This document shows positions 1-6,608 of a stretch of 64,000 nt of DNA, piece after piece. Every line of letters begins with the position of its first letter. The stretch's first letter is position 1. The notes below the pieces were generated by a model, which saw nothing but the letters and a program-made list of their open reading frames with translations, was not told where the DNA came from and did not search any database. The stretch comes from an uncultured Clostridia bacterium. Its GTDB lineage: Bacteria; Bacillota; Clostridia; Christensenellales; CAG-138. A program made the translations under genes and the position numbers. Where the stretch lies: contig CAKTYT010000005.1 of NCBI GenBank assembly GCA_934633695.1, forward strand, positions 10,890 through 74,889, written 5' to 3'.

Positions 1-173
1 CTGTGCACAAGTCCGAGGTAGACCTCACCTGGCTTATTGTATTTTTCCTTTACGTATCCTTTTGCCAAGGTGAGAAGATCCATGTCGCCCGATGAATCTG
101 CCTGAACCGGAATATTGGCCGGTTTTTCGACGACAAGCAGATGATTATCCTCGTAAATTACTCTCAAGCTCAT
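1..173 (-). CDS. RluA-family pseudouridine synthase, N-terminal fragment cut by window edge
   Basis: Only the first 57 or so codons are present; the gene runs off the left edge. The translated start reads MSLRVIYEDNHLLVVEKPAN, the typical opening of the RluA-type catalytic domain, and the visible part ends at GLVHR, just where the family continues into its catalytic HRLD motif. The family isomerises uridine to pseudouridine in 23S rRNA or tRNA. The ATG overlaps the TGA of the upstream methyltransferase by four bases (ATGA), so the two are translationally coupled and probably form an RNA-modification unit. The target site cannot be told from this fragment. Confidence 0.8.
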   Translation of the reverse strand, partial: MSLRVIYEDNHLLVVEKPANIPVQADSSGDMDLLTLAKGYVKEKYNKPGEVYLGLVH

Positions 174-1042
174 TTTTTCGGCTCTCTGTACCATCTTGCA
201 GTGCATCCGCAGGGCAGGATCAAATCATTTTCAGTTATCGGAAGACCGATTTCCCGGGCTTCTATCGTTCCTCCCATGCCGCCCATTGCAACCTTGAGAA
301 CATTTTGAAGCACTGTCGGAGCAAGCCCCGTCGTGTATGAATTGATAATAAAGAAGCCTGCATCATTGCTCATTAAATCCCTGCACTCGCTGACGAGGAG
401 GTAAAGTCCGTTTTCAATCCGCCACATCTCCCCATCGGGACCCCTGCCGTAGCTCGGCGGATCCATGAGAATCCCTTCGTATTCGCGTCCCCTTCGCTTT
501 TCACGCTGAACAAATTTCATGACATCATCAACTATGAATCTCACCGGCCTGTCCGCAAGTCCGGATGCTGCAAGGTTATTCTTCGCCCATGCAACAATCC
601 CCTTGGCTGCATCCACATGCACGACCTCTGCCCCCGCTGCTGCGAGTGCGACTGTTGCACCGCCCGTATATGCGAACAGGTTCAGCACGCGAAATGGTCT
701 TCCCGTTGCATTAATGTGTTTTTCAACAACTGAACGCATGAAATCCCAGTTGACTGACTGTTCGGGAAACAGTCCTGTATGCTTGAAACCGGTGGGTTTA
801 ACGATAAATTTTAAATCACGGTACTGAATTGTCCAGCTTTCCGGAAGTCTTCTGTTAAATGTCCACGCTCCGCCGCCTGAATTTGAGCGTATGTAGTGGG
901 CATCGTATTCCTTTCCGCTCTCCATCGGCCATATTGCCTGAGGATCCGGTCTAAGCAGCACGACATCTCCCCAGCGTTCGAGTTTCTCGTCGTTGCCTGC
1001 ATCAATTATCTCATAATCTTTCCATCCATCTGCAAGATACAT
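170..1042 (-). CDS. class I SAM-dependent rRNA methyltransferase (RlmI/RlmK-like)
   Basis: A 290-residue protein with a Rossmann methyltransferase core. The SAM-binding motif VLNLFAYTGGATVALAAAG lies near residue 120, followed by VVHVDAAKG (acidic ribose-binding residue) and the catalytic-type DPPSYGRG near residue 215. This is the signature of the RlmI/RlmK group that makes 5-methylcytosine or 7-methylguanosine in 23S rRNA. It is shorter than full RlmI and no N-terminal PUA domain is seen. The start has a GAGGAAAG ribosome binding site. It sits just after parB and overlaps the next pseudouridine synthase gene by four bases. The exact methylated base is not determinable here. Confidence 0.82.
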   Translation of the reverse strand: MYLADGWKDYEIIDAGNDEKLERWGDVVLLRPDPQAIWPMESGKEYDAHYIRSNSGGGAWTFNRRLPESWTIQYRDLKFIVKPTGFKHTGLFPEQSVNWDFMRSVVEKHINATGRPFRVLNLFAYTGGATVALAAAGAEVVHVDAAKGIVAWAKNNLAASGLADRPVRFIVDDVMKFVQREKRRGREYEGILMDPPSYGRGPDGEMWRIENGLYLLVSECRDLMSNDAGFFIINSYTTGLAPTVLQNVLKVAMGGMGGTIEAREIGLPITENDLILPCGCTARWYREPKK

Positions 1043-1052
1043 TGTACTTTCC

Positions 1053-1904
1053 TCACCTATTTCCGCTCATGATCAGCTCATAGATCCCCTGAAGCTCATC
1101 CTTTGAGAAATACTCGATAACAATTTTCCCCTTATCTTCACTGCCCTTAAATGTAACCTTAGTGCCGAGGTGTTCCCTCATTGCCTCCTGTGCAGTACAC
1201 ATATCGTTCGAAATTGCTGTTTTTTTCGGTTGCTTTTTCGGCAGCTTTCTCTCCTCAAGGAGTGCGTTGACCTGCTTTTCCGTCTCCCTTACGCTCCAAC
1301 CTTCCTTGACAGCCTGCTCTGCAAGCCTGCACATGATATCATCATTCGGAATCGATGCGATGACCCGTGCATGCCCCGCCTGCAATCTGCCGTCAAGCAG
1401 GAGCTCCTGTATCTTTTCCGGCATGTTGAGCAGTCGTACTGCATTTGCAACTGCCGACCTGCTTTTGCCAAGTTTTTTTGACACTTCATCCTGCGTAAGA
1501 TCGTGTTCATCCATCAATGCCCTTATCGCTGCGGCTTCTTCTATCGGGTTAAGGTTCTCTCTTTGAAGATTTTCTACCAGTGCAATTTCCCTAACCTCTT
1601 GTTCGTTCAAATCCCTGACTATTACAGGGATTTCATTCAATCCTGCAAGTCTCGCAGCACGATACCGCCTCTCGCCTGCAACAATGGTGTATCTTTCGCC
1701 GCAGCGTCTTACGATAATAGGCTGAACAACACCATGCTGTTCAATACTGTCGGCGAGCTCTCGCAACTTGCTCTCATCAAACTGCTTTCTCGGCTGTTCG
1801 CTGTTATTGTCAATAAGATAAACGGACACATTATTGATATCTTTCTCCTCTGGTGCGTTGTAGCCTCCGAGAAGTGCATCCAATCCTTTTCCCAAACCCT
1901 TCAT
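1053..1904 (-). CDS. parB: chromosome partitioning protein ParB (Spo0J)
   Basis: A 283-residue ParB. The N-terminus MKGLGKGLDALLGGY is the conserved ParA-interacting peptide. The CTP-binding ParB/sulfiredoxin-like domain follows (EQPRKQFDE near residue 35; VAGERRYRAARLAG with the GERRxRA motif near residue 75). After it comes a helix-turn-helix that reads parS (LTQDEVSKKLGKSRSAVAN, about residues 135-155), and then the C-terminal dimerisation segment. ParB loads at parS, spreads as a clamp and recruits SMC to orient the origin. It lies three bases downstream of parA, and parS sites are present just upstream of parA, so the system is complete. The start carries a GAGGAA ribosome binding site. 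Confidence 0.95.
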   Translation of the reverse strand: MKGLGKGLDALLGGYNAPEEKDINNVSVYLIDNNSEQPRKQFDESKLRELADSIEQHGVVQPIIVRRCGERYTIVAGERRYRAARLAGLNEIPVIVRDLNEQEVREIALVENLQRENLNPIEEAAAIRALMDEHDLTQDEVSKKLGKSRSAVANAVRLLNMPEKIQELLLDGRLQAGHARVIASIPNDDIMCRLAEQAVKEGWSVRETEKQVNALLEERKLPKKQPKKTAISNDMCTAQEAMREHLGTKVTFKGSEDKGKIVIEYFSKDELQGIYELIMSGNR

Positions 1905-1907
1905 TCT

Positions 1908-2684
1908 CTATTCCTCACGCTTTTCATCATATTCAATCAACTCTTCCGCCAAGTTCACATAAGCTTTTGCCGCAGAGCATTTTGCGTCGTAAAGCGTTAT
2001 CGGCAAACCAAAGCTCGGAGCCTCTCCCAGCCTCACCGAACGCGGGATAATAGTTTCGTACACCTTGTTTTTAAAAAACTTTTTGACCTCCCCTACGACT
2101 TGGTTTGATAATTTTGTTCTCGCATCGTACATTGTCATGACGACGCCTTCAACATCAAGCTCAGGATTTAGGTTCATTCGAACCAGTCTCACAGTGTTCA
2201 TAAGCTGCGAAAGTCCCTCGAGAGCATAATATTCACACTGTATGGGAACGAGCAGCGTGTCTGCCGCCGTCAGTGCATTGAGAGTAAGCAAGCCCAATGA
2301 CGGAGGGCAGTCGGCAAATATGTAATCATACTGATGTTGTACACCACGCAGTGCATTCTTCATTTTATGCTCTCTCGCCATCAGACTGACAAGCTCAACC
2401 TCTGCTCCGGCAAGTTCTATTCTCGATGGAATAACATGCAGTGTCGGGATTCTCGTCTGCAAAACAATTTTTTCTGCATTGATTCCATTGATCAACATAT
2501 CGTAAACGCTGTACTTGCACTCATCCTTTTCAATGCCGATTCCACTCGTTGCGTTTCCCTGCGGGTCCATATCTATAAGCAAAACTCTCTTGCCCTGCTG
2601 AGCACAGCATGCGGCAAGGTTGACGGCTGTCGTCGTCTTTCCGACTCCGCCTTTTTGGTTTGCAATTGCAATTATCTTAGCCAT
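1908..2684 (-). CDS. parA: chromosome partitioning ATPase ParA (Soj)
   Basis: A 258-residue ParA/MinD-type ATPase. The deviant Walker A motif KGGVGKTTTAVNLAA is at residues 11-25, Walker A' (LLIDMDPQGNATSG) near residue 38, and Walker B (YIFADCPPSLGLLTLNAL) near residue 120. This short form without an N-terminal DNA-binding domain is the chromosomal Soj type. It forms DNA-bound dimers that move ParB-parS complexes, and in relatives it also regulates DnaA. It is first in a parA-parB unit, with an AAAGGA ribosome binding site before the ATG. About 14 kb separates it from the proposed origin. Confidence 0.95.
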   Translation of the reverse strand: MAKIIAIANQKGGVGKTTTAVNLAACCAQQGKRVLLIDMDPQGNATSGIGIEKDECKYSVYDMLINGINAEKIVLQTRIPTLHVIPSRIELAGAEVELVSLMAREHKMKNALRGVQHQYDYIFADCPPSLGLLTLNALTAADTLLVPIQCEYYALEGLSQLMNTVRLVRMNLNPELDVEGVVMTMYDARTKLSNQVVGEVKKFFKNKVYETIIPRSVRLGEAPSFGLPITLYDAKCSAAKAYVNLAEELIEYDEKREE

Positions 2685-2815
2685 TATGCTCTCGGTCCTT
2701 TCTTATCGTTCAAACCATTGATTCATCCTCAAAATCACGAAAATGCTTCATTCTCTTGAATTATACACTGTTTGGTGCATCATGGCAAGTCTCTGAGCCT
2801 CCGAAAACAAAAAAA

Positions 2816-2831
2816 TGTTTCACGTGAAACA
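2816..2831. other. parS site 1 (perfect)
   Basis: The 16-bp palindrome TGTTTCACGTGAAACA matches the Bacillus/Clostridia parS consensus exactly. It lies 132 bp upstream of the parA start, between parA and the comB-like gene, and is the loading site expected for the adjacent ParB. Confidence 0.95.
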
Positions 2832-2852
2832 TTTCTGCATGGTCTGCCCGGT

Positions 2853-2868
2853 TGTTTCACGTGAAACA
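2853..2868. other. parS site 2 (perfect)
   Basis: A second exact copy of TGTTTCACGTGAAACA. Its centre is 37 bp from the centre of site 1. It sits just past the stop codon of the comB-like gene, so it also occupies that gene's terminator position. Paired consensus parS next to parAB is strong evidence for an origin-proximal centromere. Confidence 0.95.
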
Positions 2869-2879
2869 AATCACATTGT

Positions 2880-3581
2880 CTATTTAATAATTCCTTCAGC
2901 AAACTGTGGAGTACAATCGGTCACGTCTTCTGTAAAGCAATATTTAACATCTCCGGCAAAACCCATTCTCAACAGTCTGTTGCAATGAAATGTTTTGGTA
3001 ATATCAAATTCGCCTTGTTTCCACGACTTATAGAGATGCTCGCAAATTATTGCCATATCTGTCAATGTAATATCCTTCATTGCCTTGAGCTTGTCGATTA
3101 TTGCCCCTGCCGTCATCAGATCGTCAGCCGACTGCTTTCCTTCCGTACCGGAACACAGGATCAAAACATCTTTGCCTATCTCAGCGGCTTTCTTTGCCGC
3201 TGCACCGGCATTTATCATTGCACCGAGTATAAGCGTGTCCGCCGCTTCAGCCTTTTCAATAGCCGATGTTCCATTCGTCGTGCTCATCACGACAAATTTA
3301 CCCTCAACATTCGCCTTTGAATACTCAAGCGGAGAATTGCCGACATCGAAACCGTCAATTTTAACCGCCTTGCGTTCACCTCCGAGAATACAATTCTCCC
3401 TTCCCTTTCGACGTGCAAATTCTCGTGCACTTTCAATATCCTTGAACGCAGCAACCGCTTTTGCACCATTTGAGACAGCGGTTACCATACTCGTAGTGCA
3501 GCGTAAAACATCAATAACAATGACAGTCAGGTCTTTTAAACACGGAAGAGCTTCTCCGTTCGTGACAACATCAATTTTCAT
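2880..3581 (-). CDS. 2-phosphosulfolactate phosphatase (ComB-like) family protein
   Basis: A 233-residue protein of the ComB family, which in methanogens dephosphorylates 2-phosphosulfolactate in coenzyme M synthesis; the role in Clostridia is unknown. Family segments seen are VIVIDVLRCTTSMVTAVSNG near residue 18, LGGERKAVKIDGFDVGNSP near residue 65, VVMSTTNGT near residue 95 and ILCSGTEGK near residue 140. An in-frame extension of 56 codons exists upstream, but an AAGGAGGTGA ribosome binding site lies directly before the ATG at 3581, so that start is chosen. It follows spmB by about 50 bp and is probably co-transcribed with it. Confidence 0.8.
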   Translation of the reverse strand: MKIDVVTNGEALPCLKDLTVIVIDVLRCTTSMVTAVSNGAKAVAAFKDIESAREFARRKGRENCILGGERKAVKIDGFDVGNSPLEYSKANVEGKFVVMSTTNGTSAIEKAEAADTLILGAMINAGAAAKKAAEIGKDVLILCSGTEGKQSADDLMTAGAIIDKLKAMKDITLTDMAIICEHLYKSWKQGEFDITKTFHCNRLLRMGFAGDVKYCFTEDVTDCTPQFAEGIIK

Positions 3582-3628
3582 ACCGTCACCTCCTTGCAGA
3601 CGTATTATATACGCACCAATGCAAGTTT

Positions 3629-4147
3629 TCAAGCACTTATCGTCGGCATGATTTTTGCAAGATAAACTGCACTTACAACGCCTGCTATTCCGCTCAGTAC
3701 TGCGACGGGAATTGCGTGTCGTGTTCGCCTTATGTTTACACTTCCGCAATAGAGAGCAACTGTGTACATTATCGTTTCGGTCGAACCTACGCAGATAGAA
3801 GCAGCTCTTCCGATAAAACTATCGGGTCCGTATTGATTCAAAACATCCTTGAGCACAGCAAGTGCCGCACTTCCCGAAAAAGGCCGTATAACAATGAGCG
3901 TAGCAAGTTCAACCGGAATGCCCATCAGCTTAAATACCGGAGCTAGAAGCTCATTTAGAATATCAATCGAGCCTGAAGACCTAAATACGCTTATCGTCAT
4001 AAGCATTGCCCCAAGGTACGGAATAACTCCAATAACTGTCGGAATTGCCTCCTTTGCACCTTCACAAAACGCTGCATAAGGATCAACACCCCTGATCAGG
4101 GCATAAATAAAGAGCAGAATTATTAAGCAGGGAATAACATAGTTCAA
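3629..4147 (-). CDS. spmB: spore maturation protein B
   Basis: A 172-residue membrane protein with a nucleoside-recognition (gate) domain. Hydrophobic segments are near residues 1-20, 35-55, 80-95 and 145-168. The family stretch IRPFSGSAALAVLKDV is near residue 86, and CVGSTETIMYTVALY near residue 115. In Bacillus, SpmA and SpmB act in the forespore to dehydrate the spore core and raise heat resistance. It begins with TTG, overlapping the TGA of spmA by four bases, with a GGGGG ribosome binding site. The pair therefore forms the standard translationally coupled spmAB unit and points to a spore-forming host. Confidence 0.9.
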   Translation of the reverse strand: MNYVIPCLIILLFIYALIRGVDPYAAFCEGAKEAIPTVIGVIPYLGAMLMTISVFRSSGSIDILNELLAPVFKLMGIPVELATLIVIRPFSGSAALAVLKDVLNQYGPDSFIGRAASICVGSTETIMYTVALYCGSVNIRRTRHAIPVAVLSGIAGVVSAVYLAKIMPTISA

Positions 4148-4728
4148 AATTCATGCCCCCGTTTTCCTTTTCCGATTTTCTCAAATACTTTGCAGAGCAG
4201 AATAGCCGCCACTGCGGAAATAACCGATGAAGCAAAGGTCGCAGGAGCAATAGCCATTGAGTCAACCGAACCACATGCGGAACGAATCGCAATTACAGTT
4301 GTCGGAAGCAATTCGACAGCGGATGAATTTAATGCAAGAAACATGCAGATATTGTTTGAAGCAACACTCATCCCCTCCCTATTCAGCTGCTTCATTGCTT
4401 CAATACCGAACGGCGTTGCTGCATTGCCAAGACCGAAAAAATTAGCTGCAAGATTTAGCGTTACAGGTGCTGCGGCGGAACCGATGTTCGGCATAACAAA
4501 CCGGAGCGGCCGTTCCGCAGCGTGTGCAAGCTTATCAATAATGCCTGCCGCCTTACACACATTCATGATTCCCATCCACATAATGTACGAACCTGCAAGC
4601 GAGATTGAAAGCTCAACAGCAGAATCGGCACCCATCAGCATGTAGTCAAAAGCCAATGAGGGTCCGGTTTCAAGAACGCATTTTGCGATGCCTGCAACAA
4701 GCATGATTGTAAAGATCCATCCCATCAT
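4144..4728 (-). CDS. spmA: spore maturation protein A
   Basis: A membrane protein of about 194 residues, partner of SpmB. Membrane helices are near residues 1-18 (GWIFTIMLVAGIAKCV) and 40-60, with further ones at the C-terminal end. Diagnostic segments are YIMWMGIMNVCKAAGIIDKL near residue 45 and NFFGLGNAATPFGIEAMKQL near residue 95. The frame is also open six codons further with a TTG start at 4746. The ATG at 4728 fits the usual SpmA N-terminus better, although neither start has a strong ribosome binding site. It overlaps spmB by four bases. Confidence 0.88.
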   Translation of the reverse strand: MMGWIFTIMLVAGIAKCVLETGPSLAFDYMLMGADSAVELSISLAGSYIMWMGIMNVCKAAGIIDKLAHAAERPLRFVMPNIGSAAAPVTLNLAANFFGLGNAATPFGIEAMKQLNREGMSVASNNICMFLALNSSAVELLPTTVIAIRSACGSVDSMAIAPATFASSVISAVAAILLCKVFEKIGKGKRGHEF

Positions 4729-4773
4729 GCTAAAGCCTATGCACAAGCTCGCTCAATATTCGGTGCATCTCAT

Positions 4774-4789
4774 TGTTTCACGAGAAACA
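4774..4789. other. parS site 3 (one mismatch)
   Basis: TGTTTCACGAGAAACA differs from the parS consensus at a single central position. It lies about 1.9 kb from the perfect pair, between spmA and a leftward terminator, and its T-rich half merges with the terminator's U-tract. With two consensus copies nearby it is probably a functional secondary ParB site. Confidence 0.75.
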
Positions 4790-4816
4790 AAAAAAACGGC
4801 AGGACGTGCCTGCCGT
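4786..4816 (-). terminator. Rho-independent terminator of the 6209-4829 transcript
   Basis: A perfect 8-bp stem (ACGGCAGG with CCTGCCGT) and a 5-nt loop. Read leftward it is followed by a run of seven T. It lies 13 bp past the stop codon of the small acidic protein gene and separates that unit from spmA. Confidence 0.85.
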
Positions 4817-4828
4817 AATTTACAAAAC

Positions 4829-5137
4829 TTATTCCCATTCAACTGCATCAATCGAAACAAGGTACTGCTCCATGAAATCCATATAGTCGTCAATAAACCT
4901 CATCAGATAGGTCTGATACTTGTCAAACCCCTTGCTTACACGCTTGACCATGCGTTCGTAAACGATCTCTTCGTCATAAACGCCATCGTCACCTATCTCT
5001 TCGAGGTAGGCAGCATCGACACCGAGGAGTGCATCAATAAGAGCATTCATGTCCTCGTCGCTCATAAAATCAAAATCTCCCTGGTTGCGGAACTTCTCCG
5101 CAATAAAATCTCTTGCCTGAATAGCATCAATTTCCAT
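4829..5137 (-). CDS. conserved small acidic protein of unknown function
   Basis: A 102-residue, strongly acidic protein with no membrane segment or signal peptide. It is rich in Asp, Glu and aromatic residues (for example DAAYLEEIGDDGVYDEEIVY in the middle and DDYMDFMEQYLVSID near the end) and is probably an all-helical cytosolic protein. I do not recognise a named family. The start has an excellent AAAAGGAGA ribosome binding site, and the gene is followed directly by a good terminator, so it is very likely real. It is the last gene of a unit with the USP-like and LOG genes. Confidence 0.65.
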   Translation of the reverse strand: MEIDAIQARDFIAEKFRNQGDFDFMSDEDMNALIDALLGVDAAYLEEIGDDGVYDEEIVYERMVKRVSKGFDKYQTYLMRFIDDYMDFMEQYLVSIDAVEWE

Positions 5138-5163
5138 TTCAGTTCTCCTTTTGTTGTTTATTA

Positions 5164-5568
5164 CTAACCTACAACATCAAATTCCACCTCAGGCAGGAGT
5201 GAATAAAACCTGCTCGTGAAGCTCTCTTTGCTGTTGTCAGGCGAAATACCGAGTACAATTGTGCCGACGTTGTGAACTCTTGCAAAGTGTGCCAACGCCG
5301 AGACAACATTATCCTCTTTAAGTATTGTCAGTTCAGCACCGACTGCACATGCTGCACCGAAAAGGTATTCTATTGCATTCGACTCATCGATCGAATTGAG
5401 AAAATGCCTCCCGGTCTGTACGCAATGAACAATAAAAATTTTTTGTTCCGGCAGTCGCCTTTTCGCCCCGTGAATAACCAATCTTTCACAGGATTTCTGC
5501 CCCGTAACGCAAACCATCAGGTTCTTTACGGGTTCATTCTTTACAGAACATTCCGGCAAACTACTCAT
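5164..5568 (-). CDS. universal stress protein-like (UspA/KdpD-type) protein
   Basis: A 134-residue single-domain protein. After a short leader, VKNLMVCVTGQKSCERLV begins a Rossmann-like USP fold, and residues near 95-110 (ALAHFARVHNVGTIVLGIS) match the USP C-terminal strand. That part resembles the USP domain of KdpD sensor kinases, where HVTNIVIGK is typical. The glycine-rich ATP-binding signature of UspA is not clear, so it may be a non-ATP-binding form. Ligand and role are unknown. It lies 20 bp after the LOG gene and 26 bp before the small acidic protein gene. The ribosome binding site is GGAGAA. Confidence 0.6.
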   Translation of the reverse strand: MSSLPECSVKNEPVKNLMVCVTGQKSCERLVIHGAKRRLPEQKIFIVHCVQTGRHFLNSIDESNAIEYLFGAACAVGAELTILKEDNVVSALAHFARVHNVGTIVLGISPDNSKESFTSRFYSLLPEVEFDVVG

Positions 5569-5588
5569 ACAACTTCTCCATACATATC

Positions 5589-6209
5589 TTAGTTTTTTTC
5601 ACCGTGGGAAAGAATCTCGCGTGCCTTGTCCGGCAGATCTATCCTTGAATAATTCACGACCTGTTCCACCACCTGCTCCGGCGTTACGGCAACGGAATAA
5701 AGGCTTTTGAACCGTCCATCCGTGAATCCATCGGCGATGCATCTGTCAAACTGGGCCATAATGGAATTATAAAAGCCATTGAAATTACATACAACAATCG
5801 GCAAATCATGATAACCGAGCTGTTTCAGTGTAATGACCTCCATGAGCTCTTCAAGTGTACCGAACCCGCCGGCAAGAGCGACAAAACCGCAGCTCAGCCT
5901 CTCCATCAATGCCTTTCTTTCATGCATTGTGGCTGTCTCGATCCTCTCTGTGCAGTTTTCAAAATAAATGCCGGGAATGTTCAGCCTTTTCGGTATGACA
6001 CCGATAATCTCGCCTCCGGCTCTTTCCGCACCTCTTGCAGTTCCGCCCATTAGGCCGGTCCTCCCTGCACCGAACACTATGCCGAACCCCGCTTCAACGA
6101 GGAGCATGCCGAGTTTTTCCGACATTGCTATGTACTCGTCCGCAATATTTTCACTCGACGCACCGAAAACGCATATCCTCTTTCTTTCATTGCGAAGCTC
6201 AACGCTCAT
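5589..6209 (-). CDS. LOG family (TIGR00730) Rossmann-fold nucleotide phosphoribohydrolase
   Basis: A 206-residue member of the LOG family (lysine decarboxylase-like fold), whose studied members release bases from nucleoside 5'-monophosphates such as cytokinin riboside monophosphates. The opening ICVFGASSENIADEY, the segment IVFGAGRTGLMGGTARGA near residue 45 and the phosphate-binding motif near residue 115 identify it. That last motif reads AGGFGTLEE rather than the canonical PGGxGTxxE. The conserved MHERK is near residue 95. An AAGGGGAAAG ribosome binding site supports the start. It is the first gene of the leftward unit ending at 4829. Confidence 0.85.
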   Translation of the reverse strand: MSVELRNERKRICVFGASSENIADEYIAMSEKLGMLLVEAGFGIVFGAGRTGLMGGTARGAERAGGEIIGVIPKRLNIPGIYFENCTERIETATMHERKALMERLSCGFVALAGGFGTLEELMEVITLKQLGYHDLPIVVCNFNGFYNSIMAQFDRCIADGFTDGRFKSLYSVAVTPEQVVEQVVNYSRIDLPDKAREILSHGEKN

Positions 6210-6391
6210 TTGTTCTTTCCCCTTTATTAATTCCCCCCTATTATATCATGGATTTTATGATCTTGAAATGAAAAAAATGTGAACAAAGGTGGATTTTTGA
6301 GTCCTTTTTTCACATTTGCCCCAAAAAGGATGATAAAAATAAATATATTTTTCCTTTGGTTGTTTTTTCCATCCAAATCTGTTACTATACA

Positions 6392-6541
6392 GTTAACAGA
6401 GTAGGTAATGGTGAGTTTCATAAGTGTTGGGAGTACAGGGAGTTGACTTTCGAACGAAAACTCATCCGTAAAGTGTAAATACTGTTTTAATGCACGTTCG
6501 GATATGTTGCTGTGCCATTGCCGCATCCCGCTGTTACTTTG
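6392..6541 (+). ncRNA. tetrahydrofolate (THF) riboswitch-like leader
   Basis: The leader before the folate transporter starts AACAGAGTAGGTAATGG (6395-6411) and closes CCATTGCCGCATCCCGCTGTT (split as CCATTGCC and GCATCCCGCTGTT, 6515-6535). TAACAG pairs with CTGTTA as P1 and GGTAATGG with CCATTGCC as P2. The AGTAG strand and the GCATCC strand sit where class-I THF riboswitches have them. A CGGAT stretch near 6500 could form the pseudoknot with GCATCC. The internal part is longer than in typical examples, carrying an extra hairpin. Assignment rests on these motifs plus the downstream folT; it was not scored with a covariance model. Confidence 0.62.
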
Positions 6542-6571
6542 ATGAATCCCATTTCTTCTTTGCAAAGTAAC
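6533..6571 (+). promoter_or_regulatory. anti-P1 alternative hairpin of the folT leader
   Basis: GTTACTTTG (6533-6541) is perfectly complementary to CAAAGTAAC (6563-6571), separated by a 21-nt loop. Its left arm overlaps the 3' strand of riboswitch P1, so the two structures exclude each other. This is the arrangement expected of an expression platform. Confidence 0.55.
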
Positions 6572-6573
6572 AA

Positions 6574-6608
6574 CGAATGCTCTCAGAAACGGAGGATTCG
6601 ATTTTTTT
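6574..6608 (+). promoter_or_regulatory. SD-sequestering, terminator-like hairpin upstream of folT
   Basis: CGAATGCTCT (6574-6583) pairs with GGAGGATTCG (6591-6600) with one G-G mismatch. The paired strand contains the only Shine-Dalgarno sequence (GGAGG). Seven T follow and then the folT ATG at 6609. The element could terminate transcription, hide the ribosome binding site, or both. Confidence 0.55.
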
